Assembly: GCA_949825045.1 (NCBI GenBank)
Contig: OX463814.1
Location: 31,390,383-31,454,382 of the forward strand
Origin: Argyresthia goedartella
Lineage: Eukaryota > Arthropoda > Insecta > Lepidoptera > Argyresthiidae
Length of the DNA stretch: 64,000 bases
Direction of reading: 5' to 3'
Positions within the stretch are counted from its first letter, which is position 1; each line of letters opens with the position of its first letter. The notes beneath the pieces are model-generated. The model was not told where the DNA came from. It saw nothing but the letters and a program-made list of their open reading frames with translations, and searched no databases. Of the stretch, positions 26,601-31,420 are shown piece after piece. Made by a program: the position numbers and the translations under genes.

Positions 26601-29299
26601 TAAAAACGATGTTTCGAACAACGAAGCCAACAGCTTATTCAATTTGTCAACGTTGTTGTCAATAAACCCTTAGAATCTAACAAAACATTTGCCTGTAGAT
26701 ATTTTACCTGCAATGGTCCCGTAGCCAGCAGTCTTCTAAGGTCAATGATCTTCCATCTTCAAATCCAATTGACAGTGCTCTCCCCTTCTTTGTGACTGAG
26801 GTGATTGAAATCTCGAGTTCTGTGAAATTCGTAACGAACTTTGCTATTTATTATAGTTTGTAAAATTTCAAAGCTAGATAGGTATAATTTTCTGCTTTCC
26901 ACATCAAGCTAATAATAAGAAATAACTACTTAGTTCTAACCCACGACTAAGGCCACACAATGCACAGATTTCTTGATATTGGCGAGAACTAAGTTAGGAG
27001 CAGAGGCGTGTATTTTATAAATATGTGCAAAGTTTCATGAAATTCAAATTCAAATGTGAGGGCTGCTCATGTAAGTATCCCTTAACTAAATGCGACGGTT
27101 AGTTTTTGGGAACAAATGATGATGAAATGCTTTTAGAATTATTTAATATAACCAGTAAGTTAAACTTATTACATACCTGCCATTCCGCCGGTAGAAAATA
27201 CTTAATTTATTTACACTCACACAAGAAAACACTTTGCTTTGTTTGTACCAGTTCAAAGTTCAAATCTTTACATAGATCCGGATATGTAATAGTTCGTATC
27301 AAATATTAAATAACTAAATACCCGTACATTACTGACTTGTATACTGTATCATACAGACAGATCTTTGTATACTTTACAGAGAACAGTTATGATCGTACGT
27401 TCTGGTCAAAGTTCACGATAATCTTTAAACTAATAAATGTTAAAGATAAGTCGATGTTCACTCCTACTATGCAGTTTTAGGGTTCCGCATCCAACGGAAT
27501 CACTTTATTGTCAGTTTGTTTGTCAAAATCTTTTTTCTTAGAAAAGTTTGACGAGAACCAAGAAAAAGAAGTGTAAGCCTGAAACTGAGGGGGCTTATAC
27601 TTAAGCAAATTTTAATGTTAATAGACAAACTCATGATATGAATTGAATGTACATATTTGTGTTTTTCAGACATTTAGTTCACAAACATTTCTAAGAGTTC
27701 AATATTAATACCATGGTCTTGACATGGTCTGTGATATCGAAAAAACTTTTATCATATTACAAAGGTATATTAACTCTCGCGGTTATCTGCCTCGTTAAAT
27801 AATATCTCAAAGTTGCTTAGAAACGAAAATTTCTCGTCTACGTCAAGACAACTTGATTTGACTTTCGAAGCAAAGTTCACGTAGGAACACATTTATGTAA
27901 ATTTATACATAGGTACAAGGTGGTGTGGTATTGAGATTGAAACGTTTTCGTTTGAACATTCACTGAGGCATATGTGTTTGCATGAGAGTAATTAATTAAA
28001 GCTCCTGGAGTCCTAAGCCTGCTGTATCCAAAAAAATACAGTTTTATCTCAAACGTCTTTTAACAAAATGTTATTTTAGGTTTCTGGCAAAATATGGATT
28101 CATTAGATCAAATAATATGCCTCTACGCCGCCTCTCCTGGAATAATGGCGTGAAGAGCTGTCACTTTTTGTTATTTAGAAATCTCGTGTGAACGCTTTCG
28201 TTTTAGGGTTCCGTAGAGAAACAAAGAACCCTAAAACGATATAGTTTCGTCAAGTCTGTCTGTCCGTCCGTCCGTCCGTCCGTGTGGCACAGCAAATTTA
28301 TGCAGAAACTATAAAGATTACACAGTTTAAACTTTGTATGTAGATGTATTCTGTAAACCGCGCTACGATTTTTATACAAAAATTGAAAATTAAGATTAGT
28401 AAAGGGGGCTCCCCATACATAGAACTGAAACCATTTTTTTTCTTAATCAAACCTATATGTGTGGGGTGGCTATAGATAGGTCTTTAAAAAAATCATTTTC
28501 CTCAAAGTAAATCGTTAAAGAGACAGACCCTTCCAAAGTTGAAAAATGTGTCGTCGTCGTCCCCCTCTAACTTTTAAAGAGAGAGAGTGAAAAATCTACA
28601 AAAAATATATGCTGTGTATCTTAATACACACTTTCAACGAAAGTTAGTTTGAACAAAATAAAATAAGCAGTTTTTAAGATATAAAACATTTATTAAAAAC
28701 CGCAAAGATAACTTTGTCATTCATAAAAACAAAGTTACAACACAAACATCCAGTCACGCTTGCTACAACGGAACCCTTCATGGGCGAATCCGACTTGCAC
28801 TCGGCCACTTTTTTGTTGTATGGATATGCTGACTATCTATTTTGGTGACAAGATCTATTAAGTACATTGAGTAATAGAAAATGTTTTTGCCGACTAGAAA
28901 AGGGTCGTGGTGGCAACACCTTCATGCAATTTGTCAATGTCGGTTCTGCTATCACACGATTGGACCTGCGCAGTTAACCTCACTAGCGACGTCAAAGGAT
29001 ACAAACGTTTGCAGAAAGCGATGCAAAAAAAGGAGCTGAATAGTGAATATCGATTTAGATGACAACCGGCTTTGAGGGTGAACCTTTGTAAAACTCTGTG
29101 CTGCTGTTATTGCATTATCGTAGTTGAATATTACGTATTCAGTGTTAGAACAATTTAACGTATTGCCCAACAAGCAAGGTACTCCTATAAAGAAGAATAT
29201 AAGTCTGGAACTACTTATAAACTTTCTAAATATAACGTACTTATAAACGCATTGCAGTAGACTCCTTTGCTTATAATAGCATTTGGCAAGCCTTAGCAT
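2447..29299 (-). CDS. TMLHE: Trimethyllysine dioxygenase (TMLHE-type), split gene, 3' end outside window
   Basis: This is a mitochondrial Fe(II)/2-oxoglutarate enzyme that hydroxylates N6-trimethyllysine at the start of carnitine synthesis. Exons in transcript order are 29215-29299 (candidate), 26708-26819, 26096-26208, 13389-13609, 11988-12163 and 2447-2674. Junction phases 1, 2, 1, 0 and 2 agree on both sides, giving 935 coding bases, about 311 codons. Visible features are an N-terminal Cys/His cluster (WLRDHC then RCSTCYH, typical zinc-binding part), a linker ending LLDYGVALVYG, the block FGGMWQFTTKADHADTAYTN, the iron motif H-N-D, and GGETVLVDGF. TMLHE proteins are about 420 residues long, so roughly 100 C-terminal residues are missing. 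The 12.5-kb intron between 26096 and 13609 holds a BEL/Pao element. Gamma-butyrobetaine dioxygenase is the close paralogue, but the MWxFT...DTAYT block fits TMLHE better. Confidence 0.88.
2700..2905 (-). mobile_element. tRNA-headed SINE (family B), antisense copy
   Basis: On the minus strand there is a tRNA-like head with a pol III B box (GGGTCCGAATCCCGTC at about 2829-2844) and a body containing TGGTTCCCACAACACAGGG and TTTGGGGCCAG. The same body occurs at 58955-59125 (-), 47105-47200 (+) and 61985-62075 (+). It lies about 40 bases from the acceptor of the TMLHE exon ending at 2674. Confidence 0.7.
2942..3196 (+). mobile_element. Helitron-like non-autonomous repeat (candidate)
   Basis: The sequence runs from TCTAGGTATCTAACTAATAT through CTCAATCACGCTAAAACAGC to GCGGGCATCAGCTAG. 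This layout, a TC start and a CTAG end, is common in short Helitron-derived repeats of Lepidoptera. The start and the class are uncertain without an alignment. Confidence 0.45.
3730..4010 (-). mobile_element. 3' end of a LINE, second copy
   Basis: It starts with ATGAAATGAAA and shares several blocks (ACAAAACTAA, CAACCGAACTAGTGAA, ATCTCGGT) in the same order with the 3' end of the LINE at 35942-37657. It is therefore a severely 5'-truncated copy of that family in the same orientation. Confidence 0.6.
4130..5600 (+). pseudogene. Degenerate CR1/Jockey-type LINE reverse transcriptase
   Basis: Across shifting frames one can read LVIPLPKTTNPTYFKEYRPI, SILPIFSKVLESII, a damaged catalytic box LYVNDLQIY in place of YADD-LQIY, WASSIGLLVNPNKFQAM, and the typical C-terminus LWNELPCTIRDSP followed by FKKRLKKHY. 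These are reverse-transcriptase blocks in the right order. Several frameshifts and stops make it a fossil. The open frame at 5142-5510 is only a remnant of it. Confidence 0.8.
5600..6395. other. Unassigned intronic DNA
   Basis: The left part may be the LINE 3' untranslated tail. At 6125-6245 is a GC-richer repeat-like patch. I see no exon of TMLHE and no other gene. Confidence 0.4.
6396..7016. repeat. Degenerate tandem block with TTAGGGGATGGAA units
   Basis: Units containing AATTAGGGGATGGAA recur near 6531, 6873 and 7002. The companion motif GATGCTAGAGGTCTGAA recurs near 6434, 6580 and 6912. The copies are diverged and spaced irregularly, suggesting a decayed tandem or nested repeat in the TMLHE intron. 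Confidence 0.6.
6774..6830. repeat. Hairpin, 26-bp arms, 5-base loop
   Basis: Arms 6774-6799 and 6805-6830 are inverted copies with one mismatch; the left arm begins TGATTGTGTACGA. It lies inside the tandem block at 6396-7016. Confidence 0.85.
7355..7836. mobile_element. Short element with about 50-bp terminal inverted repeats
   Basis: The left arm (7355-7404, beginning TGGAATCCCACC) and the right arm (7786-7836, ending GTGGGATTTCCA) are inverted copies with a handful of mismatches. The 380-bp interior has no coding potential and carries a CA microsatellite (7758-7771). The form is that of a non-autonomous DNA transposon. The open frames 7144-7419 and 7277-7477 cross its arm and are not genes. 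Confidence 0.65.
7837..9552. other. Intronic DNA without recognisable gene
   Basis: A patch at 8465-8700 with CCCTCCAAGCGGCACTCTAG has the look of a dispersed repeat. The rest is AT-rich and featureless by eye. Confidence 0.4.
9553..9882 (+). mobile_element. Short repeat family M, copy 1 (no palindromic module)
   Basis: It begins CTACACACGTGTTATAAACC and ends AACATAAACTACTATT. It shares its layout with copies at 9883-10262, 10661-10945, 25314-25803 and 59758-60182. This copy reads TAGGCATTATGTATCAG where other copies carry an extra palindromic module. It has no transposase; it is a non-autonomous element of unknown class. Confidence 0.7.
9883..10262 (+). mobile_element. Short repeat family M, copy 2, head-to-tail with copy 1
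   Basis: It runs directly on from copy 1 (junction ACTACTATTATCTACACACG). It contains CGCACCTAG-type blocks such as GTGCCGCCCCTAGTTTGTCT and CACAATGCCGGTCGAACTGC. It lacks the palindromic module (TTAGGCATTATGTAGCAG). The 77-codon open frame at 9997-10230 is partly echoed in the copy at 59.9 kb, but I do not treat it as a gene. Confidence 0.7.
10449..10491. repeat. Hairpin, 18-bp perfect arms, 7-base loop
   Basis: Arms 10449-10466 (GATCCTTGTTTACGCTAT) and 10474-10491 are exact inverted copies. Confidence 0.85.
10661..10945 (-). mobile_element. Short repeat family M, copy 3, truncated, with palindromic module
   Basis: It is in reverse orientation, starting TAGTTTAAGTGACTGCTACA. After TAATGGAGGGCATTAATACT comes a module of roughly 85 bp, bounded by ACTCGAGAG on both sides and ending TTTTAATGCC. 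It stops within the CTAGGGGCGGCACG block, so one end is missing. Confidence 0.7.
10946..11830. other. Intronic DNA; one 16-bp hairpin and one shared 65-bp segment
   Basis: The hairpin arms are 11145-11160 (AAGGAGCAAGCGAGAC) and 11174-11189. The segment 11448-11510 is closely repeated in inverse orientation at 62948-63011. I see no exon. Confidence 0.5.
11831..11935 (-). mobile_element. SINE family B head fragment
   Basis: CGCAACCGCTGCGCCACAGA followed by GGTCGTCAAG matches the reverse of the tRNA-like head in the copies at 52.1 and 59.1 kb. It is a decayed fragment some 50 bases from the donor of the TMLHE exon ending at 11988. Confidence 0.5.
11988..12163 (-). CDS. TMLHE: TMLHE exon: iron-binding HxD motif
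   Basis: It encodes VDASLKATERVSQALGG, FGGMWQFTTKADHADTAYTN and ATHNDNTYFTEAAG. The iron ligands are His (codon 12020-12022) and Asp (codon 12014-12016), residues 225 and 227 if the candidate first exon is right. The acceptor is TTTTTCTAG and the donor GTAAGA. It ends in phase 2, and GG plus C gives the Gly before LQILHCLEH. Confidence 0.94.
12300..12720 (-). mobile_element. CGGTCAAGTGCGAGT-type interspersed repeat, antisense
   Basis: Reversed blocks appear in family order: TCTGTCTGTCTGTCCGTCTC, AGGCTGTATCACATGAACC, TGTATTTCTGTCGCCGCTAC, and GCCGCACTTGACCG at the far end. It lies in the 1.2-kb TMLHE intron between 12163 and 13389. Confidence 0.6.
13389..13609 (-). CDS. TMLHE: TMLHE exon: linker and start of catalytic domain
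   Basis: It encodes WDDNHKTQYESSFLLQHDYK, KPLLWHGNGV and LLDYGVALVYG. The acceptor is TTTTTCAG. I place the donor at GTTTGT (13388-13383) because the next exon begins in phase 0 with VDASLKATER. The stronger-looking GTAAAT four bases further on would break the frame. Confidence 0.87.
13620..14090 (+). repeat. Interspersed repeat ending in a (GTT)n tail
   Basis: A GC-richer block (GGCACAGGCATACGAAGCG, GCCCGACACCACTTCATC) ends in a run of GTT/ATT triplets at 14060-14086. The triplet tail suggests the 3' end of a non-LTR element, but I cannot name it. The open frames 13628-14005 and 13702-13893 lie wholly inside and resemble no protein I know. Confidence 0.4.
14145..14620 (+). mobile_element. 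CGGTCAAGTGCGAGT-type interspersed repeat
   Basis: It begins AAACGGTCAAGTGCGAGTTC and GCGCACGAAGGGTTCCGTAC, the conserved head of this family, then decays into AT-rich sequence. The right end is approximate. Confidence 0.55.
14728..14780. repeat. Palindrome and short tandem of ATTAATTGGTTATCA
   Basis: Arms 14728-14742 and 14744-14758 are exact inverted copies with a 1-base loop. The right-arm 15-mer is then repeated once more in tandem. Confidence 0.8.
15260..15305. repeat. Hairpin, 21-bp perfect arms, 4-base loop
   Basis: The left arm AGCGGTCATTGAACTAAAGA(G) at 15260-15280 is exactly inverted at 15285-15305, with the loop TATC. Confidence 0.9.
15435..15530 (+). mobile_element. tRNA-derived SINE fragment with B box
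   Basis: GGTCCCGGGTTCGATCCCCG is a clear pol III B box (GGTTCGATCC core), followed by an A-run and CCTAGGTCTTGGATGTGTGA. The A-box side is too decayed for a functional tRNA. Confidence 0.5.
15600..16480 (+). pseudogene. LINE reverse transcriptase fossil
   Basis: Frames joined by eye give FRDLVKAFDMVSFPFLLEKL, LKLLEKYLSGRTQSVKIGG, QGSTLGYTLFLIYINELCDL and PYADNTALLLSS, where the YADD box has become YADN. The blocks match those of the LINE at 36.4-37.6 kb (FLDLAKAFDTVSIPILL, LGPTLFLIYINDLCD, FSYADDTALIF), so they belong to related families. Stops and frameshifts are frequent. The right end is vague, and the BEL element begins just beyond it. Confidence 0.75.
16549..16553. repeat. Target-site duplication AACAC, left copy
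   Basis: AACAC directly precedes the 5' LTR and recurs exactly at 24020-24024. Five bases is the usual duplication length for BEL/Pao integration. Confidence 0.85.
16554..17072 (+). repeat. BEL/Pao 5' LTR
   Basis: It has a TG...CA terminus and is 519 bp, the same length as the 3' copy. Inside, CAGGCGTCGGGCC occurs twice. Open frames in it (16566-16793, 16833-17069) recur in the 3' LTR and are not genes. Confidence 0.95.
17076..17093 (+). other. Candidate primer-binding site
   Basis: TGGTAGCAGGCGCGG starts three bases after the 5' LTR, where a tRNA 3' end (ending CCA) would pair. I could not assign the tRNA. Confidence 0.35.
17765..19258 (+). CDS. gag: BEL/Pao Gag
   Basis: This 497-codon nucleocapsid precursor starts at an ATG in good context (AACCATGG). 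The stretch from about residue 115 (LPHLEIPAFGGAIDEWPAFI) is the capsid-like region typical of BEL Gag. Three zinc-knuckle-like motifs follow: CVHCDSAGHEVTSC near residue 338, CFGCLGPHPLSEC near 372, and CECCGGKHHIVLC near 390. The frame is intact up to a TAA. Pol then continues in a different frame, overlapping the Gag end. Confidence 0.9.
   Translation: MAPSPLTVLRYGVREEMRWLAHTHKCVERPDMDDVLLKRVEDPMTRVGKVCRLAVEAEALGLTDEASVAAVKQLCADADQAMECLGDIERRAEKIKRSRRNDRGEGSGDPAPKGVVGRLPHLEIPAFGGAIDEWPAFINLFDSLVHGRDDLDNAYKLAQLLMALRGEPKELVRHLTVTAGNYEIARSILFDRYQHKRRLVDAQLGKLFSIPRVTRDVDIRVQVLNPVLVATKALQNLGLPVDQWSYIVLYMVLSRLPAAVQSRFEQLHGGSSSELPTLVQLTDFLEGECRRCDTLDSEASVQRQPARMREGPRPPPPRGGGRSKQFGVLSAAPSGDGCVHCDSAGHEVTSCANFKALGVAARRKVVFRHRLCFGCLGPHPLSECSRASPCECCGGKHHIVLCLNRSGPSDGHQGRTQVGRSQGLTRARPSPPPGNGSHPVGDSRDWGTRGRDPPDGKGAARGVTGGIAVVRSPLSRFSEDFGPLAHRVLRAGVRWHL
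19246..23469 (+). pseudogene. pol: BEL/Pao Pol, interrupted
   Basis: Domains in order: aspartic protease (DSG, Asp codon 19702-19704), reverse transcriptase (YVDD at 20914-20925), Pao-type linker, RNase H (GFCDASEKGYG near 21440, TDSQ near 21682), and integrase. The integrase has an HHCC region at about 22370-22485, catalytic Asp 22579-22581, Asp 22777-22779, Glu 22933-22935, and a BEL-specific C-terminal domain to 23469. Breaks: an in-frame TAG at 19585-19587 before the protease, an in-frame TAG at 20443-20445 inside the reverse transcriptase, and two compensating frameshifts near 21735 and 21828 within RNase H. The Gag-to-Pol frame change lies in an overlap upstream of 19258. The copy cannot make full-length Pol without suppression. 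Confidence 0.9.
23501..24019 (+). repeat. BEL/Pao 3' LTR
   Basis: It is 519 bp, starting TGTTTAATATTTATGC after the G-rich GGGCGGGTGAC, a possible polypurine tract. It differs from the 5' LTR at nine positions, for example ACACACC/ACGCACC near the start and TAATGTAAC/TAAGGTAAC near the end. Confidence 0.95.
24020..24024. repeat. Target-site duplication AACAC, right copy
   Basis: It is an exact match to 16549-16553. Confidence 0.85.
24025..24470. other. Intronic DNA right of the BEL insertion
   Basis: I see no exon or recognisable repeat here. Confidence 0.4.
24471..24840 (+). repeat. LINE 3'-tail-like repeat, copy 1
   Basis: CACTCACTCACTCATACTCA, GAGAGGCTCACCC, TCTGAAATACAGG and CCTAGCTCAGGCTCAGATG appear in order. 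It ends with an AATAAATAAATATTTGATTTG run, the pentanucleotide-type tail of a non-LTR element. A partner is at 25035-25280. Confidence 0.5.
25035..25280 (+). repeat. LINE 3'-tail-like repeat, copy 2
   Basis: The same ordered blocks occur as in 24471-24840 (CACTCACTCACTCATTCTCA, AGAGAGGTTCACA, CTGAAATACAGG, CCTAGCTCAGGTTCAGATG), without the terminal tail. The two lie in direct orientation about 560 bp apart. Confidence 0.5.
25314..25803 (-). mobile_element. Short repeat family M, copy 4, with palindromic module
   Basis: It starts TAATAGTAGTTTATGTGACT and carries the module bounded by ACTCGAG (25355-25425). It ends ATACGTGTGTAGATAAATAC. An internal duplication repeats GGGCGTCGGCGTTCGAAATT at 25558 and 25626. 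Confidence 0.7.
26096..26208 (-). CDS. TMLHE: TMLHE exon: CxxCYH zinc segment
   Basis: The exon lies between TTTTTAG and GTAAGT. Joined to the exon before it, it reads WLRDHCRCSTCYHADTFQR, then DIPDSQILDVHF and NRLYIK. Its single last base plus GG from the next exon makes the Trp codon of IKWDD, a conserved position in the family. Confidence 0.9.
26708..26819 (-). CDS. TMLHE: TMLHE exon: N-terminal domain, WLRDHC
   Basis: The exon is flanked by an acceptor TTTCACAG and a donor GTAAAA. It begins with two bases completing a codon and ends in phase 2. It encodes LEISITSVTKKGRALSIGFE and then a stretch closing with WLRDHC, the first Cys of the N-terminal zinc cluster of TMLHE and BBOX1 proteins. 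Confidence 0.85.
26820..28200. other. Intronic DNA
   Basis: A short fragment of the CGGTCAAGTGCGAGT-type repeat may lie at 27476-27560 (TTTTAGGGTTCCGCATC). Otherwise I see nothing. Confidence 0.4.
28201..28816 (-). mobile_element. CGGTCAAGTGCGAGT-type interspersed repeat, antisense
   Basis: It runs from TTTTAGGGTTCCGTAGAG with a (CCGT)n tract (28260-28282) to CGGAACCCTTCATGGGCG and GACTTGCACTCGGCCACTT. Its right third is very close to 49530-49795, sharing AAAACCGCAAAGATAACTTT, so the two belong to one subfamily. Confidence 0.75.
29215..29299 (-). CDS. TMLHE: Candidate first TMLHE exon with targeting peptide
   Basis: The exon starts at an ATG with A at -3 and reads MLRLAKCYYKQRSLLQ before a GTAGTT donor. 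The peptide is basic and free of acidic residues, as expected for a mitochondrial presequence. It ends in phase 1, exactly what the next exon needs. There is no family similarity to confirm it, and it lies 2.4 kb from the next exon, so it is only a candidate. Confidence 0.4.
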
Positions 29300-31320
29300 A
29301 TTCTAGGTCTTATAAATCGCAAGAAGACTGATGTATAAATCATTTTATCAATTGAGTCCTACTCTTTTACTTGTAATAGCATTTCAAATATCTTCAAGAG
29401 CAAGTGTTTTTGTATCTTATTCTTATAGTTAGCTACAATAACAGGAATAAGTCTCTTATAATTGTTTGCAGTAATACTAACTCGTCCTGAATAATATTTT
29501 GATCCTAAAGTAGCATTTTGTGAGAGTACACAATATTATAACACACTTAACTGAGATTACTATAAGTTTTAGTCGTTCTTTTAAAGTAAAATATAGTTCT
29601 TTTAAATCTAAAATTACTTAATGAGAGCTTTATAAGATTTAAAAAGTTTATAAGTTACTAGATCAGCACTTTAGGAATTTACATCAGCCATTTTGTTGGG
29701 CCTAAATTATTCCCCTTCATCAGAGAATTTAAGTATAACAGGAGTTTTAGCGATTGCAAACGATTTTAAATAAGTAGTGGGTACAAAAATGACAAATAGT
29801 ACAGAGAATAAGTAAAGCCAGATTATTCAGGTAATATTCGGTTAATAACTGTTTATCGCAACCGTAGGTCGGAAGAAACAGTTAGACCTGCTGGCCTCAC
29901 TTATTAGAGAGTTTCGAAGCAACGCGAGACCAGTATAAGCTGATTTTGTTTCCACTTACATGCCATCTAGCGTACAATGTACTTGGTGACGGGTTCAGGA
30001 GAGCGAGACGCAACGGTGCATTATTTCACAACTCTATGTTTCTTGTTCCATTCCAACTCGCTTGAAATAAAGTTAAATTACAAAAATCTTGCGGTAACAC
30101 ACCCTTCGCTCAACAAATACTTCTCAGACGCCTTTGGCCTTTACTCTATTTATCTACTACTCCTTCTTGCCTAAAACGCAGAAATGAGTCACTCTGCGTC
30201 CCCCGCTTCCGCATACATTACCGTGCGGTAGGGGGACGACAGGTGGAGACCAAGTGACTCTTTTCAGTTGCCGGGCAGTATACCTACTTCGTGTCCTGTT
30301 CGTCCGTTTTTTCGCCTGCTATAGATATATACTAAATAGACTAATAGATATGTTCTTATAATAATGTTATTTATTATACTAAATATTTTTTAGGATTTAG
30401 TTAAAAAGATGGTTCTTCTTATAATATTAGTAAGCAGATTACAAGGGAACCCTAATATCTTATAGAATGGAGGCAAATCAACTGGACTGAGACTGCTCTA
30501 AATTATAATTTACTTACAATGGTTCTACAGAGTACTTCATGGAGATTTATTTTAAAACCGGGCAAATATTCATTAGATTTATTGAATATTCTACAATAAT
30601 ACAAAATAATAGTAATAGAAATTATAAGGATTTTAAGGCACGGAACAACCGGATTTTAGATCCGTCAGCTTAGTAAAATTTTGTAAGTTAATTATAAGAT
30701 AGATATAGGAATAAACGCTCCCATAACTGCGCCCAAATACAGGCTTATAGCTTGCTATAAGTATCTTATAAGTGTAAAAAACTATTGATTTAGCAGGTTG
30801 GGGCGGCTTCGTATATTTCTAACCTTTACAGGCAAATAAGTAGGTTTGTACAGTATGTAGCTTTCAAGTGAGTTTTTTCAAAGTAGAGTAAAGAATCTTG
30901 GTTCTATAACTTCACCATCACCTTAATTTAATTAATAAACTAAAATTCAGACTTTATTAACTTTCTAACAAAATTAAATTTACCAGCAATTTAAAGCGTA
31001 ATATGAACGCAAAGTTAAGCACGGCAATATTTTTTTAATAGTTGTCGCAGTTTTTACCCCGTACAACGGCATGCCTTGTACCAAGTCCGATATGAGTAAC
31101 GACAATAACATAGTACACCCACTAAATTTATTGTGCGGATTTCGAAATTTACTTGTGCAGTTAATTCAGTTAACTATTATCTGCTAATACATGCAAGCAA
31201 GTATGCCCGCATGCCGGTAACAAATTGTATATATGGTAAATTATTGTTAGACACGAATTTATGTTTGCAGATTATCGTTCATTTTTATATAAATAGGGTA
31301 AAATCCTCGAATAAATCATT
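29300..31320. other. Intergenic AT-rich DNA, rich in TTATAA motifs
   Basis: This lies upstream of the candidate TMLHE start. I find about a dozen TTATAA or CTTATAA hexamers between 29.15 and 30.78 kb. A GC-richer patch at 29960-30300 is unassigned. Confidence 0.4.
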
Positions 31321-31328
31321 GGCAATCG

Positions 31329-31420
31329 GGGGGTCTGTAATAACAGACCCCCTGAATAAATAAATGTTATTTACGAATCCACTAATAAGTGGATTCGTAA
31401 ATAACATTTATTTATTCAGG
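31329..31420. repeat. Two adjacent perfect hairpins
   Basis: The first pairs GGGGGTCTGT (31329-31338) with 31343-31352. The second has 33-bp perfect arms, 31351-31383 and 31388-31420, with a 4-base loop; the left arm starts CCTGAATAAATAAATG. The second is the longest exact inverted repeat I found in the window. Confidence 0.92.

Noticed and set aside
28952..29299. 115-codon minus-strand frame as a complete gene
   Set aside because: Only the first 28 codons look useful, as a targeting peptide with a phase-matching donor. The rest reads as intron.
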